The notes: generated by a model from the sequence alone, not told the origin. 21,329 bases of DNA from Clostridia bacterium (GCA_900759575.1 CAAEVU010000056.1:1-21329); one strand, 5' to 3'; positions 1 through 7,519 are shown, counted from the first letter of the stretch. Translations and numbers: made by a program.

Positions 1-1
1 C

Positions 2-679
2 ATCCAATATTTTTCCGGCACCCAAAAGACTTCCCTGAAACGGCTCCGGCGGGAGATTCAGGAATTGGACGGCTTTTTGGTGGGCCTGCACGGGCGCCTG
101 GGATTTCAAGCCCAGGAATTGGAATTTGGCCCCGGCTTCCCGGTGACCTACTTCGGGGAGGATTCCTGGAACGAGCAGGAATATTTCCGGGAGTTTTCCG
201 CCCTGCTGGAAAACATGTGGTTCCCAGGAAAGATCACCTTGGAATTGGGCCGGAGCATCGCCGCTTGCTGCGGCACCTATGTGACCCGAATTGTGGACAT
301 GAAATCAAACCAGGCCGGAAACTTCGCCATTGTGGACGGCGGCGTCCATCACCTGGTGTATTACGGACAGTCCATGGGCATGCGGCGGCCCCCGGTCAGG
401 CGCCTTCCCGCCCGGGAAGAAACCGACCCCCAGCTTTGGAATATCTGCGGCGCGCTGTGCACCATCCACGACATTTTGGTCAAACAGCTCCCCTTGGATC
501 TTCCCCAACCCGGAGACCTTCTGGTCTTTGAAAACGCGGGAGCCTACTGCATGACGGAAGGCATTTCCCTGTTTTTAAGCCGGGATCTACCGGAAGTGAT
601 CCTGGTGGACGAAAACGGCGGCTATCGAACCGTGCGCCATACCACCCCAATCGATTTTCTCAACACACCCTCTTATTGA
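2..679 (+). CDS. Fold-type III PLP-dependent decarboxylase (DapDC/BtrK-like), C-terminal part
   Basis: The reading frame is open from the left edge, so the N-terminal PLP-binding barrel, including the Schiff-base lysine, lies outside the window; about 225 residues are visible. They match the C-terminal beta domain of the diaminopimelate/ornithine decarboxylase family: an ELEFGPGFPV stretch near nt 119-148, the catalytic-Cys region GALCTIHD (Cys codon at 458-460) and the PLP/substrate-contacting ENAGAYCMTEG motif (530-562). The usual Cys-Glu-Ser at the catalytic loop is Cys-Thr-Ile-His-Asp, so it is probably not an ordinary LysA. The gene is followed after 20 bases by a carrier protein gene, which recalls BtrK of butirosin synthesis, a family member that decarboxylates L-glutamyl attached to a carrier protein. 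I infer a carrier-linked amino-acid decarboxylase feeding the downstream acyltransferase. Substrate is not determined by what is visible. The family assignment is firm; the BtrK-like role is a hypothesis. Confidence 0.85.
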   Translation: MQYFSGTQKTSLKRLRREIQELDGFLVGLHGRLGFQAQELEFGPGFPVTYFGEDSWNEQEYFREFSALLENMWFPGKITLELGRSIAACCGTYVTRIVDMKSNQAGNFAIVDGGVHHLVYYGQSMGMRRPPVRRLPAREETDPQLWNICGALCTIHDILVKQLPLDLPQPGDLLVFENAGAYCMTEGISLFLSRDLPEVILVDENGGYRTVRHTTPIDFLNTPSY

Positions 680-699
680 ACTGGAAAGGAGCATCTCTC

Positions 700-930
700 A
701 TGGAAAAATTGCTTGCTATCTTGGAAGAACTGCAACCCGATGTGGATTACGCCACCTGCACCAACCTGGTGGACGGATACCTGTTGGATTCTCTGACCAT
801 TCTGGCTCTTGTGGCGGAACTGGAAGACGAATTTGACATCACCATTCCCGCGGTGGAGATCACTCCCTCCAATTTCAATTCCGCCCAACAGATTTGGGAC
901 ATGATCCTCCGCCTGAGAGAGGAGGCGTAG
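700..930 (+). CDS. Acyl/aminoacyl carrier protein (DltC-like)
   Basis: A 76-residue acidic four-helix carrier protein. The motif LLDSLTILALVAELEDEF places the 4'-phosphopantetheine attachment at Ser31, and the following EDEFDITIP segment is the standard start of helix III. The ATG at 700 is chosen because AAAGGA (685-690) lies nine bases upstream; an in-frame TTG at 676 overlaps the previous stop and has no suitable site. Size and sequence fit DltC (D-alanyl carrier, about 78 residues) as well as BtrI-type carriers. It sits between a decarboxylase and an MBOAT gene with four bases to the latter, so it most likely carries the aminoacyl group that the MBOAT moves across the membrane. It is unlikely to be the fatty-acid AcpP, which would sit with fab/pls genes. 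A phosphopantetheinyl transferase must act on it in trans. Confidence 0.9.
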   Translation: MEKLLAILEELQPDVDYATCTNLVDGYLLDSLTILALVAELEDEFDITIPAVEITPSNFNSAQQIWDMILRLREEA

Positions 931-934
931 TAGG

Positions 935-2533
935 GTGGCCATCTCCTCTTATTACTCCCTGAGCTACCTGCTGGTGCTGCTGCCGGTCTCGGTGGGGTGC
1001 TATGGGGTTCTTCCCCAAAGAGTCCGAAGGCTTGCCCTGTTAGTTTTCAACTGTGTGTTTTTCTGGGCCATCAGCGGGAAATTGATCCTGTTCCTGCTGC
1101 TGTCCACCCTCTCCATTCATCACATTGGGCTGTGGCTTTCCACCATCCAGCAGGAAGGGGATTCCCAACTGCGGTCCTGTCCCAAAGAGGACCGGAAAGC
1201 CCTGAAGGCCCAGTTCCTACGAAAACAGCGTTATGTTCTGGCATTTGGGGGAGTTTTGCACCTGGGAGTTCTGCTGGTGTTGAAATATTCCCCCTTTTTT
1301 GCCGCCAACTTCAACTCCCTGTTTCGTTTGCTGGGACTGCCTTTCGGACTGTCCGTACCCTCCTTTCTACTGCCCATCGGGATCTCTTTTTACACCCTGC
1401 AGGCCATGGGCTACTTGTTTGACGTGTACCGCAGAAAGATCCCGGCGGACCAAAACCTGCTGCGTCTGGCCCTGTTCATGAGCTTTTTCCCCCAGATCAT
1501 GGAAGGCCCCATCTGCCGGTATTCCCAGACGGCGCAGCGCCTTTGGGAAGCACCGAAACTGCAATATTCCAACCTGCTTTTAGGCGGGCAGCGGATCTTG
1601 TTCGGCATGATGAAAAAAATGGTGGTGGCCGACCGGCTGAACCTGCTGGTGGAGAACGTATTCACCAATTACACCGTGTATGACGGCTTTGTGGTGGCCC
1701 TGGCCGGGATCGGTTACACCATCCAGCTTTACATGGATTTTTCCGGCACCATGGACATTGTCCTTGGCAGTGGCCAGCTTTTCGGCATTTCCCTGCCGGA
1801 GAATTTCCAGCGTCCCTTTTTCTCCAAAACCATTTCCGAGTTTTGGAAGCGGTGGCACATCACTTTGGGCGCCTGGTTCAAGGACTATCTTTTCTACCCC
1901 CTCTCCCTGTCCAAACCCCTGAAAAAGCTGACCAGCTGGGGACGGAAACGGTTGGGGAACCATTTTGGCCCCCTGCTGGGAGGAAGCATTGTGCTGTTCT
2001 GGGTATGGGTCTGCAACGGCCTTTGGCATGGGGCCGGTTGGCAGTATCTGTTCTTCGGCATGTTCCACTTTGTTCTCATTGCCGGTGGCAACGCCATTGA
2101 ACCGGCTGCCAGCGCGCTGGCCAAGAAAGCCCACATCAACCGCAGCGCTCTTCCCTACCGCTGTTTCCAGATTTTCCGCACCAGCTTACTGGTCTGCGTG
2201 GGAGAACTTTTCTTCCGGGCCAACGGACTCCGGGCAGGGCTGACCATGTTCCAAAAAATCTTCACCGGCTTTTCCCTCTCTTCCCTCAAAAGCGGCGTTT
2301 TGTTCACCTATGGCATGGATGTGCAAGATTACTGCATCCTGTTGGTGACGCTGCTGATCATTTTCGCGGTGGGCCTTTTGCAGGAGAAAGGCGTCGCCAT
2401 CCGGGAAAGGCTGTCCAAATCCCATGTGGTCATCCGGTTCGCGGCCGCTTACGGGCTGATTCTGTTCATTGTCATTTTCGGCGCCTACGGCATTGGATAT
2501 TTGCCGGTTGACCCCATCTACGCCGCCTTTTAG
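935..2533 (+). CDS. MBOAT family membrane O-acyltransferase (DltB/AlgI-like)
   Basis: A 532-residue polytopic membrane protein with many hydrophobic helices. The MBOAT signature is clear: SEFWKRWHITLGAWFKDYLFYPL (His308 in RWH) and NGLWHGAGWQYLFFGMFHF with His365, the position of the catalytic histidine in DltB and AlgI. These enzymes take an acyl group from a cytosolic carrier protein (DltB) or an unknown donor (AlgI) and pass it to an extracytoplasmic polymer. It starts with GTG at 935, ten bases after GAGAGGAGG, and only four bases after the carrier protein stop, which argues for co-translation. A DltD-like SGNH gene follows, completing a DltC-DltB-DltD order that differs from the usual DltABCD. 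I infer that it transfers the carrier-bound (possibly decarboxylated) amino acid to a teichoic acid or other surface glycan. The acceptor is unknown. AlgI/PatB-like acetylation is the alternative, but the adjacent carrier makes this less likely. Confidence 0.93.
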   Translation: MAISSYYSLSYLLVLLPVSVGCYGVLPQRVRRLALLVFNCVFFWAISGKLILFLLLSTLSIHHIGLWLSTIQQEGDSQLRSCPKEDRKALKAQFLRKQRYVLAFGGVLHLGVLLVLKYSPFFAANFNSLFRLLGLPFGLSVPSFLLPIGISFYTLQAMGYLFDVYRRKIPADQNLLRLALFMSFFPQIMEGPICRYSQTAQRLWEAPKLQYSNLLLGGQRILFGMMKKMVVADRLNLLVENVFTNYTVYDGFVVALAGIGYTIQLYMDFSGTMDIVLGSGQLFGISLPENFQRPFFSKTISEFWKRWHITLGAWFKDYLFYPLSLSKPLKKLTSWGRKRLGNHFGPLLGGSIVLFWVWVCNGLWHGAGWQYLFFGMFHFVLIAGGNAIEPAASALAKKAHINRSALPYRCFQIFRTSLLVCVGELFFRANGLRAGLTMFQKIFTGFSLSSLKSGVLFTYGMDVQDYCILLVTLLIIFAVGLLQEKGVAIRERLSKSHVVIRFAAAYGLILFIVIFGAYGIGYLPVDPIYAAF

Positions 2534-2546
2534 GAGGATAACGCTT

Positions 2547-2930
2547 ATGAAAATTCTGAAACGGATGCTTTCCTGGGTGATTTTCCTTGCCGGGCTGGTT
2601 GTTCTTCTGGCGGTTTCCTCCTTTGTATTTGCACCCAAGGACAACACCCAGGAATTCGGCATGGAGGAAACCAAAGCCAATGGGATTCTGGGAGAACCGG
2701 AAAATTCCATCGATGTGCTGGTCATCGGGGACAGCGAGGCGTATTCCTCCATTTCCCCCTTGCAGATCTGGAACGACACCGGGTACACCTCGTACATTTC
2801 CGCTTCCAGCAACCAGACCTTGGATTACTCCTACTTTTTGCTTCAACGTGCCTTGGAAAACCAGTCCCCCAAAATGGTCATTCTGGAAACCAACACCATC
2901 TTTCGGGAAGTGCCTCCCAGGACCGCTTGA
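2547..2930 (+). CDS. DltD-like SGNH surface protein, N-terminal part of a frameshifted gene
   Basis: ATG at 2547 follows AGGAGG by about nine bases. The 127-residue product has an N-terminal membrane anchor (about residues 8-29), then an extracytoplasmic domain with VLVIGDSEAYSS, the SGNH/GDSL block I with candidate nucleophile Ser63. It stops at TGA 2928-2930. The next ORF, starting at the same place in the -1 frame, encodes the remainder of the same fold including the block V Asp-His. Adding one C to the CCC run at 2916-2918 would join both halves into a 318-residue protein reading VPPQDRLMTW across the junction. Together with the preceding MBOAT this is the DltB-DltD type pairing, in which the SGNH protein acts at the outer membrane face in polymer acylation. 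Either the gene is a recent pseudogene, the read has a one-base error, or two pieces are made and associate through TGATG coupling. Confidence 0.8.
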   Translation: MKILKRMLSWVIFLAGLVVLLAVSSFVFAPKDNTQEFGMEETKANGILGEPENSIDVLVIGDSEAYSSISPLQIWNDTGYTSYISASSNQTLDYSYFLLQRALENQSPKMVILETNTIFREVPPRTA

Positions 2931-3502
2931 TGACCTGGGTGAAAAAGCAGTTCGCCGTTTTTCGATACCACAACCGGTGGAAAAATCTCCACTGGCGGGA
3001 CTTTACCGGTCAGGCTTCCTACTCCTGGTCGGACGAAAACAAAGGGTATGTGTTCAGCAGGCTGGTCAAGGCAAGCTCCATTAAAAATCACATGCGTCCC
3101 AGCCAGCTGCAGGAAAAGATCCCCTCCCTGAACACCATGTACGTTCAGAAGATCCAAGAGCTGTGCAAAAGCCGGGATATTCGTCTGGTGCTTATGAGCA
3201 TGCCCAGCACCATCAACTGGAATTACCCCAAGCACAACAGTGTGGAACAACTGGCAAAGGAACTGGGCTGCCAATATGTGGACCTGAACCTGATGAACGA
3301 CCGGCTTAAAATCGACTGGGAGAAAGACACCCGTGACAAAGGGGACCATTTGAACTATTTCGGCGCCCAAAAGGTGACCGGGTATCTTTCCCACTTTCTG
3401 CAAAACTCCGGCCTGCTCTCCGACCACCGGAAGGACCCGGAATTCCACATGTGGGACCAAGCCCTGCAAAAATATAGGACCCTGACCAGCACAGCCTCTT
3501 GA
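2930..3502 (+). CDS. DltD-like SGNH surface protein, C-terminal part of a frameshifted gene
   Basis: About 190 residues in the -1 frame relative to the previous ORF, with ATG at 2930 overlapping that ORF's stop as TGATG; a TTG at 2927 is also in frame. There is no convincing ribosome binding site just upstream. The product has no signal or membrane segment of its own. Near its C-terminus it has RDKGDHLNYFGAQKVTGYL, the SGNH block V with the catalytic Asp-x-His pair (His codon at 3347-3349) followed by the typical N-x-x-G-A. The nucleophile Ser lies in the upstream ORF, so neither piece alone holds a full active site. A one-base deletion in the C run at 2916-2918 explains the split best. This is the last gene of the operon; no clear terminator follows before the next promoter. 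Confidence 0.78.
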   Translation: MTWVKKQFAVFRYHNRWKNLHWRDFTGQASYSWSDENKGYVFSRLVKASSIKNHMRPSQLQEKIPSLNTMYVQKIQELCKSRDIRLVLMSMPSTINWNYPKHNSVEQLAKELGCQYVDLNLMNDRLKIDWEKDTRDKGDHLNYFGAQKVTGYLSHFLQNSGLLSDHRKDPEFHMWDQALQKYRTLTSTAS

Positions 3503-3553
3503 TTTCTCCCAAAACTTCACAAAACTCTCCTGGTGCAATGAAAAAAATCGTGC

Positions 3554-3559
3554 TATAAT
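3554..3559 (+). promoter_or_regulatory. Extended -10 promoter for the carboxylesterase gene
   Basis: TGCTATAAT combines a perfect -10 (TATAAT) with the TGn extension. A -35 box is poor at the 17-base position (TGGTGC at 3531-3536). The start codon is 36 bases downstream with GGAGGAG at 3581-3587. Confidence 0.65.
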
Positions 3560-3595
3560 ACCTCTATACTATTCGAATACGGAGGAGTCTGTAGT

Positions 3596-5155
3596 ATGGC
3601 AAAAGAATTTATCTGCACCAGCACAAGCCCAGTGGTACAGACCAAAGCCGGAAAAATCCGGGGGTTTGTGGTGGATGGCACTTACACCTTTCAAGGGATC
3701 AAATACGCCGACGCCAAGCGTTTCCAAATGCCCACCCCTACCCAGTCCTGGGAAGGGATCAAGGACGCCCATTCCTATGGCTACGTCTGCCCCATGCTCA
3801 CTCGGGAAACGGCCGCCGGAGAAGTGAAAGTCCCCCACCGCTATTGGCCCAAGGATGAAAACTGCCAATACCTGAACCTGTGGACCCAATCTCTGGACCC
3901 GGAAGCCAAGCGCCCGGTCATGGTGTGGTTCCATGGGGGCGGATTCGCTGCCGGTTCTTCCATCGAACAGGTGGCCTACGATGGGGAAAACCTGTCCCGC
4001 TTTGGGGACGTGGTAGTGGTCACCGTCAACCACCGTCTGAACATTCTGGGATATTTGGACCTGTCCCCCTATGGGGAAAAATACTGGAACTCGGGAAACG
4101 TGGGCAATGCCGACCTGGTGGCCTCCCTGCAGTGGGTCCAGGACAACATTGCTGCCTTTGGCGGCGACCCCAACAACGTGACCATTTTCGGCCAGTCCGG
4201 CGGCGGCGGGAAAGTTTCCTCCCTGATGCAGACCCCGGCGGCCAACGGTCTGTTCCACAAAGGCATCATCATGAGCGGTATTTACAACGGCACTCTGTGC
4301 CCCAACCGTGACAGCCGTCCTCTGATCCAGGCCATGCTCCAAGAGCTGGGCCTGACGGAAAAAGATGTGGAACAGCTGGAGACCCTGCCCTATGAGACCT
4401 TGGCGGAAGCTTACAACAAGGTGGCCCCTGCCATTCAAAAAGAGGGGGGCTACGTGGGCTGCGTGCCCCTTCCCAACGACTATTATGTGGGCGATCCCAG
4501 AGAAGTGGGATTCACCGCCCACGCCAAGACCATCCCCGTTATCGTGGGCACGGTCCTGGGAGAAATGTCCACCTTCGGCCCTGGCCTTCCGGACCGCCGT
4601 TCCAAGACAAAAGAGGAGCAGCTCACCTATCTCCGGAAATTCCTGGGAGACAAAACAGACGAACTGGTGGACCTGTTCCAGGAATGCTACCCCGACCGTC
4701 CTCTGACCGACATTGTGCTGCTGGACACCTTCACCCGCACGGTCAGCAAGGAATTCTGCCGGAAAAAGGCGGAACATGCCCAATCCCCCACTTACAACTA
4801 CCTGTTTACTTTGGACTTCCCCATTGACGACGGCACCCCCGCCTGGCACTGCGCGGACATCCCCTTTGTGTTCAACAACACGGACAAGGTTCCTGTCTGC
4901 AACATTCCCGGCGTGTCCGACCATCTGGAGGAGATCATGTCCAGCATCTTTGTGAACTTCGCGTACAACGGGGTTCCTTCCGCTTCCGGACTGCCCCAGT
5001 GGACGCCCTGCGTTCCCGGCGATTTGTCCACCATGATTTTGGACCGGGAATGCCGCTTGGTACATAATTTTGACGACAAGCTGTACGAAGCCTATCTTCC
5101 CGTGGCGGTCAAACCTTGGGAGCTTTATGAAAAGGAAGTCACCATACTTCATTGA
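3596..5155 (+). CDS. Type-B carboxylesterase/lipase family protein (PnbA-like)
   Basis: A 519-residue alpha/beta hydrolase of the cholinesterase/carboxylesterase family, close to the usual 490-550 residues. Visible: the oxyanion-hole HGGGF at residues 113-117, the nucleophile elbow GQSGG with Ser201 (usually GESAGG), the acidic triad member Glu323 in GTVLGEMS, and His418 in WHCADIPFVFNN. All three catalytic residues are present, so an active esterase is expected. There is no signal peptide, so it acts in the cytoplasm. It cleaves carboxylic esters; the natural substrate cannot be read from sequence, and the related PnbA is known mainly for activity on synthetic esters. It has its own promoter and a hairpin terminator, so it appears monocistronic and is not obviously tied to the upstream surface-modification operon. 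Start ATG 3596 is supported by GGAGGAG nine bases upstream. Confidence 0.93.
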   Translation: MAKEFICTSTSPVVQTKAGKIRGFVVDGTYTFQGIKYADAKRFQMPTPTQSWEGIKDAHSYGYVCPMLTRETAAGEVKVPHRYWPKDENCQYLNLWTQSLDPEAKRPVMVWFHGGGFAAGSSIEQVAYDGENLSRFGDVVVVTVNHRLNILGYLDLSPYGEKYWNSGNVGNADLVASLQWVQDNIAAFGGDPNNVTIFGQSGGGGKVSSLMQTPAANGLFHKGIIMSGIYNGTLCPNRDSRPLIQAMLQELGLTEKDVEQLETLPYETLAEAYNKVAPAIQKEGGYVGCVPLPNDYYVGDPREVGFTAHAKTIPVIVGTVLGEMSTFGPGLPDRRSKTKEEQLTYLRKFLGDKTDELVDLFQECYPDRPLTDIVLLDTFTRTVSKEFCRKKAEHAQSPTYNYLFTLDFPIDDGTPAWHCADIPFVFNNTDKVPVCNIPGVSDHLEEIMSSIFVNFAYNGVPSASGLPQWTPCVPGDLSTMILDRECRLVHNFDDKLYEAYLPVAVKPWELYEKEVTILH

Positions 5156-5192
5156 TTGAAAATTCCCCCACAAGTTGGAAACTGTATAGCGG

Positions 5193-5226
5193 ACACACGC
5201 ATCCTTTTCGGGATGCGTGTGTTTTG
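5193..5226 (+). terminator. Rho-independent terminator after the carboxylesterase
   Basis: A perfect 12-bp stem ACACACGCATCC/GGATGCGTGTGT with a six-base loop, followed by a short T run (TTTT at 5222-5225). It lies 37 bases after the esterase stop and before the next promoter. Confidence 0.8.
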
Positions 5227-5242
5227 CGTTGAGTTCCCCACA

Positions 5243-5271
5243 TTGACAAGCCCTTCTTTCCATGCTATATT
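5243..5271 (+). promoter_or_regulatory. Consensus sigma-A promoter for the Tet(M)-like GTPase
   Basis: Perfect -35 TTGACA (5243-5248), 17-base spacer, -10 TATATT (5266-5271) with a TGC extension. The leader to the TTG start at 5336 is about 58 bases and holds an imperfect GC-rich hairpin (about 5287-5305, GGGGACCC/GGGTTCCC). I see no leader peptide or terminator-antiterminator pair such as tet(M) has. Confidence 0.85.
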
Positions 5272-5335
5272 GAGCCAAATCCACAGGGGACCCATGGGGT
5301 TCCCTGGAAAACAGCAAAGCAAAAGGTGATGGATT

Positions 5336-7279
5336 TTGAAAACACCAATTATCAATTTGGGAATCCTTGCCCACGCGGACGCGGGAAAAACCTCGGTCAC
5401 CGAGCAGCTTCTTCTGCTCAGCGGCAGCATCCGCCAAGCGGGCAGTGTGGACGACGGCACCACCCACACGGACTGGCTGGAAGTGGAGCGCCGCCGGGGC
5501 ATTTCTGTCCGGTCCGCCTCCACGCTGCTGGAACACGAAGGGGTGCGGATCAATCTCATCGACACCCCCGGGCATGTGGATTTCCTGGGGGAAGTGGAAC
5601 GCTGTTTGGCGGTTTTGGATGGCGCGGTGCTGGTCCTCTCCGCGGTGGAAGGCGTTCAGGCCCAGACACGGCTCTTGTGGCGGGCATTGGAAAAATTGGA
5701 GATCCCCACCCTGCTGCTGATCAACAAAGTGGACCGGATGGGCTGCGATCTTCCCCACGTTTTGGAGCAGCTTCGTCAGGAATGTTCCCCCCGGCTGTTT
5801 GTGACCCAGACCGTTGAAAATGCCCAGTCGGAACGCTGCCAGGTATTGCCCAGTCAAACCTACTGGGAGGATGGGTTGGCCTGCGCAGCGGAATACGACG
5901 ACGCCCTGGCGGAAGCTTATTTGGAGGAACGTCCCATCCCCCGGGAGCAGATCCTGCAAGGGTTGCGGCAAGGCGTGGCGGACCGTCAGGTGTTTCCCGT
6001 GCTGTTTGCTTCGGCGAAAACCGGTCAGGGGATGGGTCCCCTGCTGGAAGGGATCACCACCTATCTTCCCCCGGCTTCCGGCCAAGACGATGGCCCTCTT
6101 TCCGCAGTGGTCTACCAGGTGGATTACGACCCTGCCATGGGAAAAGCCGCTCACTTACGGCTGTTTTCCGGCACCCTGAAAAATCGGGACAGCGTTCCCA
6201 TGCCCCAGGGGGACGGCAGCCAGAAAATCACCCAGATTCGCCGCTTTTACGGACAAAAGGCGGTGGACATCGGGGAGATCCGCAGCGGAGAAGTGGGTGT
6301 GGTATACGGTCTGTCGGACATTCGGGCCGGAGACATCCTGGGGGAAGCCCCGCCCCGTCAGCCCTGCCATTTGGCGGTTCCCCTGCTTCAAGTACAGGCT
6401 TTCCCCACCTGTCAGGAAGAACTTCCGGCTCTGACCGCAGCGCTGCGGGAGCTGTCTCAGGAGGACCCTTTGCTGAATTTGGAATGGATTCCCGAAAGCC
6501 GGGAACTGCATTTGCGCATCACCGGAAAGATCCAGTTGGAAGTGCTTACGGAAACCATCCAGGAGCGGTATCATCTGGGGGTATCCTTCTCCCAGCCCAC
6601 CGTGATCTACAAAGAAACTCCCGCCTCCACCGCGGAGGGCCTGGAAGTGTACACCGCTCCCAAGCCTTGCTGGGCTGTGGTCAAACTGCTGGTAGAACCC
6701 TTGCCCCGGGGCAGCGGGGTCCAATTTGAATCGGTGATCAAAGAAAAGGAGCTGCCCTACCGCTATCAGGAACACGTGCGGGCCAGTTTGCCCCAGGCAT
6801 TGCAGCAGGGGCGCAAAGGCTGGGAGGTGACCGACGCCAAATTCACCTTGATCGGCGGGCAGCATCACCATGTTCACACCCACCCCTTGGACTTTTTTGT
6901 GGCCACACCGGTGGCAGTCCAGCGGGCGCTGGTAAACAGCGGCACCCAACTGCTGGAACCCATGGTCCGGGTAACCTTATCGGCCCAAGAGGAATTGTTG
7001 GGGAGGGTCATTCGGGATATGGTGGCCATGCGGGGAGAATTTGACACCCCGGTGATCCATCAGGGCTGGTTTACCCTGGAGGCCAACCTGCCGGTGGCTA
7101 CGTCCCTGGAGTACCCCACCACGTTCCGGTCCATGACATCCGGAAAAGGTGTTTACGCTTCGGAATTTCTGGGATACCAGGAATGTCCTCCCGGGGAAGG
7201 GCAAGAAACACCCCGCCGGGGTGTGGACCCCTTGGACCATTCCAAGTGGATTCTTTATGCCCGCAGCGCCATGCAGTGA
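5336..7279 (+). CDS. EF-G-like translation factor GTPase of the Tet(M)/ribosomal-protection family
   Basis: 647 residues, close to Tet(M) (639). The G domain is complete: P-loop AHADAGKT (residues 12-19), DTPGH (76-80), NKVD (130-133). Domains II-V follow. Proteins of this family bind the ribosome like EF-G; Tet(M)/Tet(O) release tetracycline with a domain IV loop YYSPVST. Here that loop reads HHHVHTHPLDF (from residue 510), more like the EF-G GSYH-type loop, so tetracycline protection is doubtful. It is more likely a chromosomal paralogue of unknown translational role. Start is TTG at 5336, preceded by AAGGTGAT with a short spacer; it gives the expected N-terminus. The gene has a near-consensus promoter and stands alone, with no transposon or mobilisation genes beside it, which also argues against a mobile resistance determinant. 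Confidence 0.9.
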   Translation: MKTPIINLGILAHADAGKTSVTEQLLLLSGSIRQAGSVDDGTTHTDWLEVERRRGISVRSASTLLEHEGVRINLIDTPGHVDFLGEVERCLAVLDGAVLVLSAVEGVQAQTRLLWRALEKLEIPTLLLINKVDRMGCDLPHVLEQLRQECSPRLFVTQTVENAQSERCQVLPSQTYWEDGLACAAEYDDALAEAYLEERPIPREQILQGLRQGVADRQVFPVLFASAKTGQGMGPLLEGITTYLPPASGQDDGPLSAVVYQVDYDPAMGKAAHLRLFSGTLKNRDSVPMPQGDGSQKITQIRRFYGQKAVDIGEIRSGEVGVVYGLSDIRAGDILGEAPPRQPCHLAVPLLQVQAFPTCQEELPALTAALRELSQEDPLLNLEWIPESRELHLRITGKIQLEVLTETIQERYHLGVSFSQPTVIYKETPASTAEGLEVYTAPKPCWAVVKLLVEPLPRGSGVQFESVIKEKELPYRYQEHVRASLPQALQQGRKGWEVTDAKFTLIGGQHHHVHTHPLDFFVATPVAVQRALVNSGTQLLEPMVRVTLSAQEELLGRVIRDMVAMRGEFDTPVIHQGWFTLEANLPVATSLEYPTTFRSMTSGKGVYASEFLGYQECPPGEGQETPRRGVDPLDHSKWILYARSAMQ

Positions 7280-7324
7280 ACTTTTTTCTCTTGTGAAAAA
7301 ACGATAAAATTTCTCAATTTCTAT

Positions 7325-7353
7325 TTGCTATCTTGCAGGTTCTGTGGTACAAT
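7325..7353 (+). promoter_or_regulatory. Promoter driving the structured RNA
   Basis: -35 TTGCTA (7325-7330), 17-base spacer, -10 TACAAT (7348-7353) with a TGG extension. Predicted start is near 7360, immediately before the folded region. Confidence 0.75.
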
Positions 7354-7359
7354 AACCGC

Positions 7360-7512
7360 AGACACTCGGAACGGGGGCGTAGCCCCTTTCCGAGCATAGG
7401 AAACCCTGACGCCAAAAACAAGATTTGAGGCGGAAGGCTGGCTAAAATGAAATTGCTACCGGGGGTTCCCGGTCTTTTTGGCGTGCCTTCAGGGTGCGGC
7501 TTTTCTTTTTCC
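7360..7512 (+). ncRNA. Structured non-coding RNA of unassigned class upstream of hydG
   Basis: A 341-base gap between the GTPase and hydG holds a promoter and about 150 bases of dense secondary structure. Hairpin A pairs CTCGGAA (7365-7371) with TTCCGAG (7388-7394), enclosing GGGGC-GTA-GCCCC. A long arm B pairs ACCCTGA (7403-7409) with TCAGGGT (7489-7495), continues as CGCCAAAAA (7410-7418) with TTTTTGGCG (7475-7483), and ends in ACCGGG-GGTT-CCCGGT (7458-7473). The 5-base bulge TGCCT (7484-7488) can pair with AGGCG (7428-7432) in the internal loop, a possible pseudoknot. CCGCA (7356-7360) could close the whole with TGCGG (7495-7499). T-rich runs follow from 7501. It could be a free small RNA or a leader/riboswitch of hydG. 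I do not recognise the class; it does not match the 6S, SRP, tmRNA, T-box or the common riboswitch motifs I know. Confidence 0.65.
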
Positions 7513-7519
7513 CTTTTTT
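7501..7519 (+). terminator. U-rich 3' end of the structured RNA
   Basis: The closing helices of the RNA (TCAGGGT, TGCGG) run straight into TTTTCTTTTTCCCTTTTTT. This resembles an intrinsic terminator built on the RNA's own basal stem, interrupted by C residues, so it may be partial and allow regulated read-through into hydG. Confidence 0.5.

Noticed and set aside
2910..2932. Programmed -1 frameshifting to join the two DltD-like halves.
   Set aside because: In the zero frame the codons are CCT CCC AGG; there is no X XXY YYZ slippery heptamer, and re-pairing after a -1 slip would be poor. A deletion or sequencing error is simpler.
5280..5335. A tet(M)-type attenuation leader before the GTPase gene.
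   Set aside because: Only a short imperfect hairpin is present; there is no leader peptide ORF with a ribosome binding site and no terminator T tract.
3569..6154. An 861-residue open frame on the minus strand across the esterase and the GTPase.
   Set aside because: It is antisense to two genes with full catalytic motifs, runs through a terminator and a promoter, and has a low-complexity Gly/His/Val-rich composition typical of the shadow of GC-rich codons.
7280..7310. A TTTTTTC/GAAAAAA inverted repeat just after the GTPase gene, as a terminator.
   Set aside because: The stem is entirely A/T except for one pair and the order is T-run then A-run, not a GC stem followed by T, so it is not a credible intrinsic terminator on the plus strand.
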